Of a DNA stretch of 64,000 bases, positions 18,224 through 26,031 are shown piece after piece. Source of the stretch: Nitrospirota bacterium. Its GTDB lineage: Bacteria; Nitrospirota; Nitrospiria; Nitrospirales; Nitrospiraceae. The translations under genes were made by a program, and so were the position numbers. How positions within the stretch are numbered: position 1 is the stretch's first letter; each line of letters starts with the position of its first letter. The notes below the pieces were generated by a model, which searched no databases, was not told the origin of the DNA, and saw nothing but the letters and a program-made list of their open reading frames with translations. Location of the stretch: positions 1-64,000 of the forward strand of contig JAGXAR010000017.1 in NCBI GenBank assembly GCA_018971525.1. The letters are read 5' to 3'.

Positions 18224-19348
18224 ATGAACACAGGGACCCGACAAGGATTCATCGCCACTGGCGTCGCGGCGTCGACGGTGGTTCTCTTTGTCCTGGATCT
18301 CCACACCCCGCTGGCGATGGCCACCCATGTGCTCTACATCGTTCCGGTCCTTCTGGCGTTGTTTTCTCCGCATCGGTGGTTTCCTGTTACCGTCGCGGCA
18401 GTGGCGACAATATTGACGGCCATCGGCGGCATATGGAGTCCGCGTTCGTATGACATCCCTTTCTGGATTCCGCTCGTCAATCACATGCTTAGCGGAGTCG
18501 TGATCTGGATGCCGGTGTGGTACTTCTCCCAACGGCGCAAGCACGAAGAGGAACTTCAACGTCTCAATGAAGCTTTAGATAGGCGCGTGCAGGTCCGAAC
18601 CAGAGAGCTGGCCTCCGTCAACGAATCATTGGTGGCGGAAGTAGCTGAGCGGATGCAGACTGAGCAGTCGCTCGAATCCAGCCGGCAGGAACTGCAACAG
18701 CTGGCGTCCCGGCTGTTGTGCGTGCAGGAAGAAGAGCGGCGTCGTATCTCGCGCGATCTCCACGATGACATCAATCAACGGCTCGCGCTCCTTGCCATGG
18801 AGATCGAGGCGGTGGAACATCAGCTCAGCTCTTCACCGGTTCAAGTGGGCCGAGCCGTCCGCGCAATACAGGACCGGGTTGTGGAGTTGTCTGAGGATGT
18901 GCGCCATCTGGCCTATCAGTTCCATCCCTCCATTCTCGATGACCTCGGGCTCTCGATTGCCTTGCAACGTCTGGTGGACGATTTCACGGTTCGAAGCAAT
19001 GTCCGAGGGAGCTTTGGACACAACAATATCCCCGGAGTCGTCCCACAAGAGATTGCGACCTGTCTCTATCGCGTGGCCCAAGAAAGCCTCAACAACGTGG
19101 CTCGCCATGCGCAGGCGTCTCGAGTGGATGTGGAACTGACCCGGTCGCAATCCTGGCTGACGGTCACGATTACGGATGACGGCGTGGGATTTGCTTCCGA
19201 GCAAGCCCAGAACGGGCGACACGGACTGGGATTGCTCAGCATGAAAGAGCGGGTCGCCTTGGTTCACGGAGCCTTGCAGATCATCTCCGCCGTGGGGATG
19301 GGAACAAAGGTGCAGGTGGTGGTGCCGGTTCTGGAGGAGGAGGAATGA
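18224..19348 (+). CDS. NarL-type membrane sensor histidine kinase
   Basis: A 374-residue kinase. The N-terminal ~100 residues contain three or four hydrophobic segments with almost no periplasmic domain, so the signal is probably sensed in or at the membrane. A coiled-coil linker (about 105-165) leads to a HisKA_3 dimerisation domain with ERRRISRDLHDD and phospho-acceptor His180. The ATPase domain has an N-box near QESLNNVARHA and G-boxes at DDGVGF and GRHGLGLLSMKERV. It overlaps the regulator gene at 19345 by ATGA and is its cognate partner. Confidence 0.9.
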   Translation: MNTGTRQGFIATGVAASTVVLFVLDLHTPLAMATHVLYIVPVLLALFSPHRWFPVTVAAVATILTAIGGIWSPRSYDIPFWIPLVNHMLSGVVIWMPVWYFSQRRKHEEELQRLNEALDRRVQVRTRELASVNESLVAEVAERMQTEQSLESSRQELQQLASRLLCVQEEERRRISRDLHDDINQRLALLAMEIEAVEHQLSSSPVQVGRAVRAIQDRVVELSEDVRHLAYQFHPSILDDLGLSIALQRLVDDFTVRSNVRGSFGHNNIPGVVPQEIATCLYRVAQESLNNVARHAQASRVDVELTRSQSWLTVTITDDGVGFASEQAQNGRHGLGLLSMKERVALVHGALQIISAVGMGTKVQVVVPVLEEEE

Positions 19349-19989
19349 GCAGGCCTCGGGTTCTCTTGGTTGATGACCATACGCTGGTGTTGGACGGATT
19401 CCGGAAGCTGTTGGAGGATCGGTGTGAGATCGTCGGTGTGGCGGAGGATGGCCGTACGCTGCTTCGAAAGGCCCAGGAACTTCAGCCTGACATCGTGACG
19501 CTCGATATCTCGATGCCGCAGCTCAATGGGATCGATGCTGCTCGGAAGCTGAAGAAGATGCTGCCTCGCACCAAGCTTATCTTTGTGACGATGCACGCTG
19601 ACCCGGCCTATGTGAATGAAGCCTTCAAGGCCGGTGCCTCCGGCTATCTTCTCAAACGATCCGCCGGTTCAGAATTACTCCAAGCTATTCAATCGGCGAT
19701 AGACGGACAGTGTTATGTCACCCCCTTGGTTGCGAAAGGTCTGGTGAAGTCGGTCATCACAGGCCGCAGGCCTACGGTTCTTAAGGACGAGCCCTTGACT
19801 GCGCGCCAACGAGAAGTGTTGCAACTCGTCGCGGAAGGGATGACGGTCAAGGAGATCGCATCAACCCTGAACATCTCACCAAAGACAGTTGAGTTTCACA
19901 AATCGCAGATCATGACCCAACTCGATCTTCATACGACGGCGGAGCTGACAAAGTACGCCCTCGTCCACGGCCTCATCGCATCGGATTAA
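19345..19989 (+). CDS. NarL/LuxR-family response regulator
   Basis: A 214-residue regulator. The receiver domain has the acidic pair Asp10/Asp11, phospho-acceptor Asp54 in TLDISMP and the conserved Lys in YLLKRSAG. After a linker, a LuxR-type helix-turn-helix begins at LTARQREVLQLVAEG and includes the recognition helix ISPKTVEFHKSQIM. It should bind DNA as a dimer once phosphorylated by the kinase encoded just upstream. Targets are unknown; the neighbouring small-gene patch is one possibility. Confidence 0.92.
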   Translation: MSRPRVLLVDDHTLVLDGFRKLLEDRCEIVGVAEDGRTLLRKAQELQPDIVTLDISMPQLNGIDAARKLKKMLPRTKLIFVTMHADPAYVNEAFKAGASGYLLKRSAGSELLQAIQSAIDGQCYVTPLVAKGLVKSVITGRRPTVLKDEPLTARQREVLQLVAEGMTVKEIASTLNISPKTVEFHKSQIMTQLDLHTTAELTKYALVHGLIASD

Positions 19990-20168
19990 CCGGTTCGTGC
20001 TTCCATCCCTCGCTCAACGCTGAAACTGGCTCGTCCAGGGAGATTGCCTCGCGTCCCTAGGGAGAAGCCTAGTGTGTTTATCTTTCCTCTCGGCTTAGAT
20101 TCATAGTCATCATGTAAGGATCTGGCAGGGGTTCAGCCACCGACACGTTCAGTCAACGGGGGTGGAAG

Positions 20169-20594
20169 ATGAAGAAGATACTGATTCTTCTCGCGGATGA
20201 CAATTCACATGTGCGGCAGTTGCTCGCCTGTCTCTTATCGGACGAGCATCGGATTGTGGGAACGGTCGCAGATGGGAGGGCCCTCATCACCGCTGCGGCC
20301 GAGCTTAGGCCGGATATCGTCATCTCAGATATCGACATGCCTGTCGTCAACGGATTGGAGGCAGCCCGTCAATTGAGGGAAATGCTCCCGCACACGAGAA
20401 TCATCCTCATGAGCGGTCATGACGACTCGGAACACGTTGCGGGCGCCTTGGCTTCGGGAGCCTGTGCCTTTGTTTCAAAGGGGAAGGCAGGGGACCTGCG
20501 GGCCACCTTTAACGCCATCATCCGCAACGTGCTCGCTCAACCAACATCCGAAGAACTCGTGGGCCATGGCATGGCGAAACACGAAGGTTGTTGA
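20169..20594 (+). CDS. Stand-alone receiver domain protein
   Basis: A 141-residue CheY-like protein with acidic residues Asp10/Asp11, phospho-acceptor Asp54 (ISDIDMP), and the conserved Thr/Ser and Lys equivalents in LMSGHDD and FVSKGKAG. It has only a receiver, with no output domain. The ATG follows a GGGGGTGG stretch. It resembles the receiver of the preceding NarL regulator (same AEDGR/VADGR and AARKL/AARQL segments), suggesting descent from a duplicated NarL-type regulator that lost its HTH. It may compete for phosphoryl groups from the upstream kinase. Confidence 0.85.
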   Translation: MKKILILLADDNSHVRQLLACLLSDEHRIVGTVADGRALITAAAELRPDIVISDIDMPVVNGLEAARQLREMLPHTRIILMSGHDDSEHVAGALASGACAFVSKGKAGDLRATFNAIIRNVLAQPTSEELVGHGMAKHEGC

Positions 20595-20619
20595 TCCGTG
20601 GGAAAAGGAGTGCTGTGAC

Positions 20620-20904
20620 ATGAGGTCTGATGAAGGTGACACACCAGTGTCTGGTACAGACTTTCTCGCGGATCGTTGTTTGCTTTGCCGCCGGATACGC
20701 CCGGTTGAATCATCCGAGCAAGCCGCGGCTGAATGGGATGAGTTATCGGGGCTCCTGCACCGGTACCGCATCAGACTGGCGGAGGTCGTCGTGTCCGATA
20801 CCTATTGTGAAGAATGCGCAGTCTTTTATCGCCAGCTCCTGACCTACGGGTATCCAGGGCAGGGGGTGGAAGGGTGGACCGCCCATGTCCGGGCCACCAC
20901 GTAA
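20620..20904 (+). CDS. Small double-CxxC (zinc-binding type) protein
   Basis: A 94-residue protein starting behind GGAG. It has CLLC at about residue 19 and CEEC at about residue 66, separated by a helical stretch, so the pair probably binds one zinc. The DNA opens 25 bases after the stand-alone receiver gene, so the two may be cotranscribed. I do not recognise a family. A longer open frame extends upstream over the receiver gene in another frame and is disregarded. Small CxxC proteins recur in this neighbourhood. Confidence 0.5.
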   Translation: MRSDEGDTPVSGTDFLADRCLLCRRIRPVESSEQAAAEWDELSGLLHRYRIRLAEVVVSDTYCEECAVFYRQLLTYGYPGQGVEGWTAHVRATT

Positions 20905-21003
20905 GACGCTCACGCGGCGGGGCAGAGAGGCCCCTGTCTGCCAGGCCATGCGATGCAGCCTGGGCTTTCTCTATTCATATCATTCCGGCACCGCGAGGTG
21001 ACG

Positions 21004-21411
21004 ATGGCTGCAGGGGTAGGATCAGAACCGTCCAGTACCACCGATGTTGGCATCGTCATGTTCGGGGAATCTTTGCATCTGCGCTATGCGAATGAGCAGG
21101 CACGCAACTATATGGAGCGAGCAGGGGGGAGGGATGCGGTTCTGCCGCACAAACAAGACCTTCGTCTCGAAATTATCAAGTTGGGGACTCAAATCAGGGA
21201 GCGAGGCTCCGTGGGATCATGGGCCCATCCTGATGGAGTAGAGGCCCAGAAAACCGTCAGAACGAAAGAGGGGGCATTTCGTCTGCGAGCATTGCGAGTG
21301 CTGGATCCCGGTCTTCGAGCCGGCCAACAAATTATGATTCTCATTGAAGATCGTTTGAATGGGCGCACCTCTGTTGAAAGGACCGGAGACCGCCCGATAA
21401 GGGCTGAATGA
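21004..21411 (+). CDS. PAS-like single-domain protein
   Basis: A 135-residue protein. I start at the ATG at 21004, preceded by GAGGTG. The segment IVMFGESLHLRYANEQARNYM looks like the opening of a PAS domain (default state, 'what is remembered'). The C-terminal half is beta-rich (FRLRALRVLDPG, QQIMILIEDR), like the last PAS strands seen in PAS-LuxR regulators (compare '-MLLIE-'). There is no output domain. It may be a sensor or adaptor for the receiver proteins around it. The family call is by eye and tentative. Confidence 0.45.
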   Translation: MAAGVGSEPSSTTDVGIVMFGESLHLRYANEQARNYMERAGGRDAVLPHKQDLRLEIIKLGTQIRERGSVGSWAHPDGVEAQKTVRTKEGAFRLRALRVLDPGLRAGQQIMILIEDRLNGRTSVERTGDRPIRAE

Positions 21412-21717
21412 GGCGCGACCCGGTCGAACCGGACGTGACGAGGCGGCGTTGCAACACGAGGAGATTTCATGGACCTACTTGACGGCATCCTGTGGGTGGT
21501 TCCCTATGTTGGGAGCAGCGTTATTGCGAACATGTAGGTGCTGAGGAGGAGGGTTAAAGAGCGGAAGAAGAATTAAGTCCTTGCATCAAGCCGCCGCAGG
21601 CACGCGCGGGCCATAGAGTAGTGCATGACCGCGCCAATGTCCGAATGGACAGATCGCCATTGAAGAAAGCGGGTCGATGTTCGCGCATTGCCAGGGAGAG
21701 CTGAGGGAGGTGCGACG

Positions 21718-21942
21718 ATGGGATGCCCTCGATGTGAGAATCTGATGGTACAGGAAACATTTGTGGATCTCGAATCGGAGACCTATCCAGGTGCATTCTG
21801 GGGATGGCGATGCCTGGTCTGCGGGGCCATTCTGGATCCGGTCATCCTTTCCCATCAAGCCGAGCGACCCGAATCGGTCGTGAGTCGGAGCCGCCCTCGA
21901 AAGGGAGGGATCATGGCGGCACCTCATACAGAATCCGGATGA
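21718..21942 (+). CDS. Small zinc-ribbon protein (paralogue A)
   Basis: A 74-residue protein with a strong ribosome site (GGGAGGT, about five bases before the ATG). It has CPRC at residues 3-6 and CLVC at about 32-35, with WGWRC before the second pair and CGAILDP after it. This is a two-knuckle zinc ribbon. A paralogue at 22967 shares the layout: CxxC near the start, a W-rich turn, C-L-x-C-G and LDP. Ribbons of this size often bind nucleic acid or protein partners; no function can be assigned. Confidence 0.65.
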   Translation: MGCPRCENLMVQETFVDLESETYPGAFWGWRCLVCGAILDPVILSHQAERPESVVSRSRPRKGGIMAAPHTESG

Positions 21943-21982
21943 TTGATCAACGGACTGTGAAAGGGAGGAGGGGACAGCACAT

Positions 21983-22444
21983 ATGAGACTTGCCGCTGTC
22001 GTTTGGAAAGGATCGTCTACAGAGGGAATGTTCCACATCACCCAACAGGCCCCTGCGTCCCGACGTATTCTGGTCATCGATCACGACGACAAGGCTAGTG
22101 ACATTGTATGCGAGCATCTGCTCAGGCTTGGATTCTCTGTCGAGAGGGAGGATAGCGGGATCTCCGGTCTTGTGCGAATTGCGGATGAAAAGCCGCGGGC
22201 CCCCTTCGACGGACTCGTCCTGGAGCTCGATATGCCGGTGCTCGGCGGGATGGCGATCTTGCAGGAAATGCGGGAACGTCATCCGGAGATCCCGGTTATC
22301 GTCACCGCAACACCGGGCCAGATTAAGCGCCTCCGGGACGCGATGAATCTGGGAGCCAAAGAGTATCTCGTGAAGCCCTTTGATTCTGAACTCTTCACAA
22401 GGAAATGCCGACGCATATTTTGTGACATTATCGGTCCGACCTGA
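21983..22444 (+). CDS. Receiver-like protein with Glu at the phospho-acceptor site
   Basis: A 153-residue receiver-fold protein. After a 25-residue leader come RRILVIDHDD (acidic pocket), a VLELDMPVLGG loop, VIVTATPG (Thr) and YLVKPF (Lys). In the standard DxxMP motif the phospho-acceptor is Asp; here that position is Glu81 (codon GAG). All other receiver landmarks are present, so the protein may be locked in a phospho-mimic state or may respond by other means. The start at 21983 follows GGGAGGAGGGG; an ATG at 22028 is a possible later start. Confidence 0.8.
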   Translation: MRLAAVVWKGSSTEGMFHITQQAPASRRILVIDHDDKASDIVCEHLLRLGFSVEREDSGISGLVRIADEKPRAPFDGLVLELDMPVLGGMAILQEMRERHPEIPVIVTATPGQIKRLRDAMNLGAKEYLVKPFDSELFTRKCRRIFCDIIGPT

Positions 22445-22966
22445 TCGATTGAGCGGCTGGAGGAACCAGAAATGCCAGGTCAGCTGGCATCGGTAGGGGC
22501 TGGTGGCCGTCATCTCCTATGGGAGTGCCCCCTCCTGGGCGGCCATGGAGTGTCTGTTGGTGAGGATGCTGACCTGGTTCTGGTGCCACGGACGAGGTGT
22601 CGCAGAGACAGACAACGAATGAGAAGCGGCGGGTGGATCGCGGTCATGACATCCCTGTTAGTTAACAGTGTCGGAGAAGTGCCGGGGCAGGAAAGATCAC
22701 GGGACTCGATCTAGCAGGACGGATCATGGTGATGGAGCTGAGGTGGGGGCCGCAGCAAGGTTCGATTGTCGGCGGCACCTAGCCGGCAGAGGCGACCGTT
22801 GACGTCAATCTCATCAGGGAGGGTCCAGGCGGTCAAATCTGCGACATACGAATAATTCAGGCCTGTATTCTTGATCCGTCGAGGTGAGCCACTTCGCCTG
22901 ATCCTACGTTCCTGAAAGACCTCCGGCCTCCAGGCTAAAGAGATCCTGGAATATCGTGAGTGTCAT
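22445..22966. other. Intergenic stretch, at most one doubtful small ORF
   Basis: About 520 bases between the Glu-receiver gene and the second zinc-ribbon gene. A frame at 22472-22714 (80 codons) is preceded by GGAGGA at good spacing, but its product is Gly/Arg/Val-rich without recognisable structure, so I do not call it. No hairpin terminator or repeat stands out. Confidence 0.35.
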
Positions 22967-23194
22967 ATGAGATGTGAGCGCTGCCACGGGTTAATCGTCG
23001 CGATGCATTTTCGGCACGATCATACGTGGGAGTATGACGGGTGGCTGTGTCTCAACTGTGGAAATGTTCTCGATCCGCTCATTAGGACCAATCGGGAATG
23101 CCAGGCCGCTGGGCTCGTAGGACTCATGACAAGTAAAGGAATGAGAACGCCACGAGGGGCGGTTAACCCAAACCGGCTGCGGGTACTTCATTGA
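22967..23194 (+). CDS. Small zinc-ribbon protein (paralogue B)
   Basis: A 75-residue protein with CERC at residues 3-6 and CLNC at about 29-32, plus DGWLCL and CGNVLDP. It is clearly related to the protein at 21718: both open with M-x-C-x-R-C, carry an aromatic-rich loop and close with the LDP turn. The C-terminal halves differ and are basic. Together with the receiver and PAS-like proteins it defines a patch of very small regulatory proteins. The DNA- or protein-binding role is unknown. Confidence 0.62.
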   Translation: MRCERCHGLIVAMHFRHDHTWEYDGWLCLNCGNVLDPLIRTNRECQAAGLVGLMTSKGMRTPRGAVNPNRLRVLH

Positions 23195-23524
23195 GTGGTC
23201 CCATTGGCGCCAAGAATGACGGCATGGCGCATACGGGAGTGAGCGCGGGCCTTCCTGTCTCGTGTGGAGGCCGATCAGTGCAGGACATCGTAATGCAGGC
23301 GCCTTTACGGCGACGTGGGGGATGCGCTCCCAATGCGTTGCCGGTAGAATCGTATGGACGACGCATGTTAGAAAAAATGGTGGAACCGAGGGCGGTGAGC
23401 GCACAGCGCGAACCCTGTGTCCAACTAAGGATCGCGAGAAGACAGAAAATGGTATCTGCAAGGAGGATTGCGCAGTCGTTCGAGTTCTTCCTTGTAAAGG
23501 ATTGTCTCATAAGGAGTCGAGTAA
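23195..23524. other. Upstream region of the metal efflux operon
   Basis: About 330 bases. Short frames exist but none has family resemblance or a good ribosome site. The last bases carry AAGGAG eight bases before the efflux gene's ATG. A promoter and metal-responsive operator are expected here, but I could not identify a clear MerR-type or CopY-type dyad. Confidence 0.35.
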
Positions 23525-24805
23525 ATGGTCTTGTTCCTCCCTCAAGTTCTTGTTTGTCTGCTTGTCCTGCTGGGACCAGTGGTCCCACTGCCCGTAATGG
23601 CGGCAGAGCCCCCCGCGCATCGGTATAACCTCGACACGATCATTGCACAGGCGCTTGCCAGGAACCCTACGGTGTCTCTGGCTGAGGGGCATATTGACTA
23701 CAGTCGTGGTCAGCAAGTCGCAGCTGGTGCCTATCCGAATCCTACCGTGACGGGAAATACAGGGGTCGGAGAGATACGAGATGTCGGGCGGGCGGATATC
23801 CAGCAGTCGCTTGCCCGCCAAACACTGACCGAATACAACATGACCGTCGGGCAACCGCTTGAATGGCCATCCATGCTGGCCGCTCGCCAGCAGGCGGCGG
23901 ATGCAGGTCTGGCGACGGCGAATGCCGGGTTGCTGGAGGCCCGGCTGCACCTCATTGCTCAAGTCAAAGTCGCGTTTAGCGACCTCCTCATGGCTCAGCA
24001 GGACGCCGGTCTCGCCAGACAGAATCTTGAGACCGTCGAGGGTGTGGCCAGGATCGTCAAGGCGCGAGTGAAGTCCGGCGAGGCGCCGCAATTTGAATCC
24101 ATCAAAGCGGAGGTAGAAGTACTGAAAGCACGGCAAGACCTTGCGCGTGCGGAGAATATGGTCCGGATCAATCGTGTCGCGTTGGATACCCTCACCGGCG
24201 GGGCCCTGGGCCTGTCCTATACCATCGAAGGCGAATTCATCGGCATGCCGCAGGATCTCCAGATCGATGCGCTGATGGCCCGCATGATGGAGCGTCATCC
24301 GACGATCCAGCGTCTGCTCAAATCCGTTCAGCAATCGGATTGGAAAATCGAATTCGAGCGCCAGTCACGTGTGCCCAACGTGACGGTCAACGGCAGGTAT
24401 TGGCGGGAAATCGGACGGGAGGCGTGGCAGGGAGGGCTCTCGGTCCCGATCCCGACCTGGTATCGCCGCCAGGGAGAGATTGCCTCGGCCCTCGGCACGA
24501 AACGCCGGGAGGAAGCGGAGTTGCTGCGGGCGCGCAACGAACTCGCTCGCGCGGTCTATCAATATTATCTGGATGCCAGGACCACCGCTGAACTGATCGA
24601 CGTATTTAACAAGGGTCTGTTGAAGCAGGCTCAGGAGGCCCTCCGGCTGGCACAGTTCAGTTTCCAGCAGGGGGCGTCCAGCCTGTTGGAGGTCTTGGAC
24701 GCGCAACGGGTGCAGCGACAGATCCTGATGGACTATGTGCAGGCGCGGTATCAGTTGTCCGTGTCTCTGGCTCAGCTCGAACGAGCCGTCGGAGGGACGC
24801 TATGA
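23525..24805 (+). CDS. TolC-family outer-membrane efflux protein (CzcC/CusC type)
   Basis: A 426-residue outer-membrane channel subunit. It has a signal peptide (hydrophobic residues 2-25 ending near VMAAE) and two OEP repeats, each with YNLDTIIAQAL/NPTV-like openings and long amphipathic helices. Typical segments are QQVAAGAYPNPTV, VKVAFSDLLMAQ and a second-repeat ASSLLEVLDAQR. It forms the exit duct for the RND pump encoded downstream. The start follows AAGGAG. The adaptor gene overlaps its stop as ATGA. Confidence 0.9.
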   Translation: MVLFLPQVLVCLLVLLGPVVPLPVMAAEPPAHRYNLDTIIAQALARNPTVSLAEGHIDYSRGQQVAAGAYPNPTVTGNTGVGEIRDVGRADIQQSLARQTLTEYNMTVGQPLEWPSMLAARQQAADAGLATANAGLLEARLHLIAQVKVAFSDLLMAQQDAGLARQNLETVEGVARIVKARVKSGEAPQFESIKAEVEVLKARQDLARAENMVRINRVALDTLTGGALGLSYTIEGEFIGMPQDLQIDALMARMMERHPTIQRLLKSVQQSDWKIEFERQSRVPNVTVNGRYWREIGREAWQGGLSVPIPTWYRRQGEIASALGTKRREEAELLRARNELARAVYQYYLDARTTAELIDVFNKGLLKQAQEALRLAQFSFQQGASSLLEVLDAQRVQRQILMDYVQARYQLSVSLAQLERAVGGTL

Positions 24806-26031
24806 GCGATACGATCTGTGGCGCACTGAGTCAGACCTGGAGAGGGAGAGAGGCACGAAGTTTCAGGGGCGCGGGGCTCGGTCTGCTTCTCGCCACGGTA
24901 GCGGCAGCATCCGGTTGTGACGGTGCGCCGTCCAGCTCCGCAGTCGCTCCGCTGCAGGCCGCCCCCGTCGAGGGACTTGTCCGGCTGTCGGAAAAAGAAT
25001 CCTTGCGTGTCGGGGTGGCGGTCACGCCGGTGGTTCGGAGCGAATTCCGCACCCACCGGGAGTTTCCCGCCCTCGTCCAGCCGAATCAGCGCGCTATGGC
25101 TGACATTACCACGCTGGTGCGTGGACGCGTGGTCGACGTCTACGCGGATCTTGGCCAGCAGGTGGAAGCGAATGCCCTTCTGGCGATCCTCTATAGCAGT
25201 GACTTGGGCCTCGCCCAATCCGCCTACTTAAAGGCACGGGCCAAACTCCACGTCGCGGAGCAGGCGTATGAACGGGCGAAATTTCTCCTGCAAGAAAAAG
25301 TAATCGGCGAAGCTGAAGCCCAGCGTCGACAGGCGGAATTGCTCAGCATGCAAGCAGAAGCGCATGAGTCGCGAGACCGTTTGAAACTGCTGGGGATGAA
25401 GGGCGACGACTTTCTTCGCCTCGGTCGCAGCCGGGACATTCAATCCCATGTGCCGATCGTCGCCCCCTTCGCCGGCCGCATCATTGGACGCAACCTGACG
25501 AGGGGTGAAGTCGTCGAGACGACTGAGAAGCTCTTTGTCATTGCCGACCTGTCGGAGGTCTGGGTGCTGGCCAACATTCCGGAGAAGGACATTGCGTTCG
25601 TTCACGCCATCCATGCTTCCGGAGGCCGGACGGCGGAGGTCCGGATCAACGCGTACCCGAAAGAGGTGATGACGGGCACCATCACGTATGTGGGCGATGT
25701 GCTGGACCCCGCCACTCGCACGATGCAGCTCCGGCTTGAGTTGCCGAACCCGGACGGGCGGCTCAAACCGGAAATGTTCGCGACGATCAGTCTCGCTTCC
25801 GAGCCTCAACCGGACCAGCTGGCGGTGCCGGATGCCGCGTTGCAGCAGGATCAGGGTCGGACCTTTGTCTTTGTACAACGGGACGCGGATAGTTATGAAG
25901 TCCGGGAGGTCCAGGTCGGCGAATCCAACGGGAGCTTCACGACCATTTTGGGCGGCCTGAACGAAGGAGATCCGGTCGTGACGCACGGCGCCTTCCTCTT
26001 GAAGTCTGAATTGTTGAAGAAGCAAGTCTGA
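24802..26031 (+). CDS. RND efflux periplasmic adaptor lipoprotein (CzcB/CusB type)
   Basis: A 409-residue membrane-fusion protein. It has a lipoprotein-type N-terminus with lipobox AAASGC and Cys39. Features in order: a beta-barrel/lipoyl start (LVRGRVVDVYADLGQQVEANALLAILYS), an alpha-helical hairpin at about 135-200, a return lipoyl strand (VPIVAPFAGRIIGRNLTRGEVV), a barrel domain (EVWVLANIPEKDI) and a membrane-proximal domain ending in VVTHGAFLLKSELLKKQ. It links the inner-membrane pump to the TolC-like channel. It overlaps both neighbours by ATG/stop sharing. Confidence 0.9.
   Translation: MSDTICGALSQTWRGREARSFRGAGLGLLLATVAAASGCDGAPSSSAVAPLQAAPVEGLVRLSEKESLRVGVAVTPVVRSEFRTHREFPALVQPNQRAMADITTLVRGRVVDVYADLGQQVEANALLAILYSSDLGLAQSAYLKARAKLHVAEQAYERAKFLLQEKVIGEAEAQRRQAELLSMQAEAHESRDRLKLLGMKGDDFLRLGRSRDIQSHVPIVAPFAGRIIGRNLTRGEVVETTEKLFVIADLSEVWVLANIPEKDIAFVHAIHASGGRTAEVRINAYPKEVMTGTITYVGDVLDPATRTMQLRLELPNPDGRLKPEMFATISLASEPQPDQLAVPDAALQQDQGRTFVFVQRDADSYEVREVQVGESNGSFTTILGGLNEGDPVVTHGAFLLKSELLKKQV

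Noticed and set aside
21469-21537. 22-codon frame after GAGGAG (MDLLDGILWVV...)
   Set aside because: Too short to support without conservation data, although the ribosome site is good.
22472-22714. 80-codon frame with a good GGAGGA ribosome site
   Set aside because: Composition and lack of any secondary-structure pattern or homologue make it unconvincing; kept only as a note in the gap entry.
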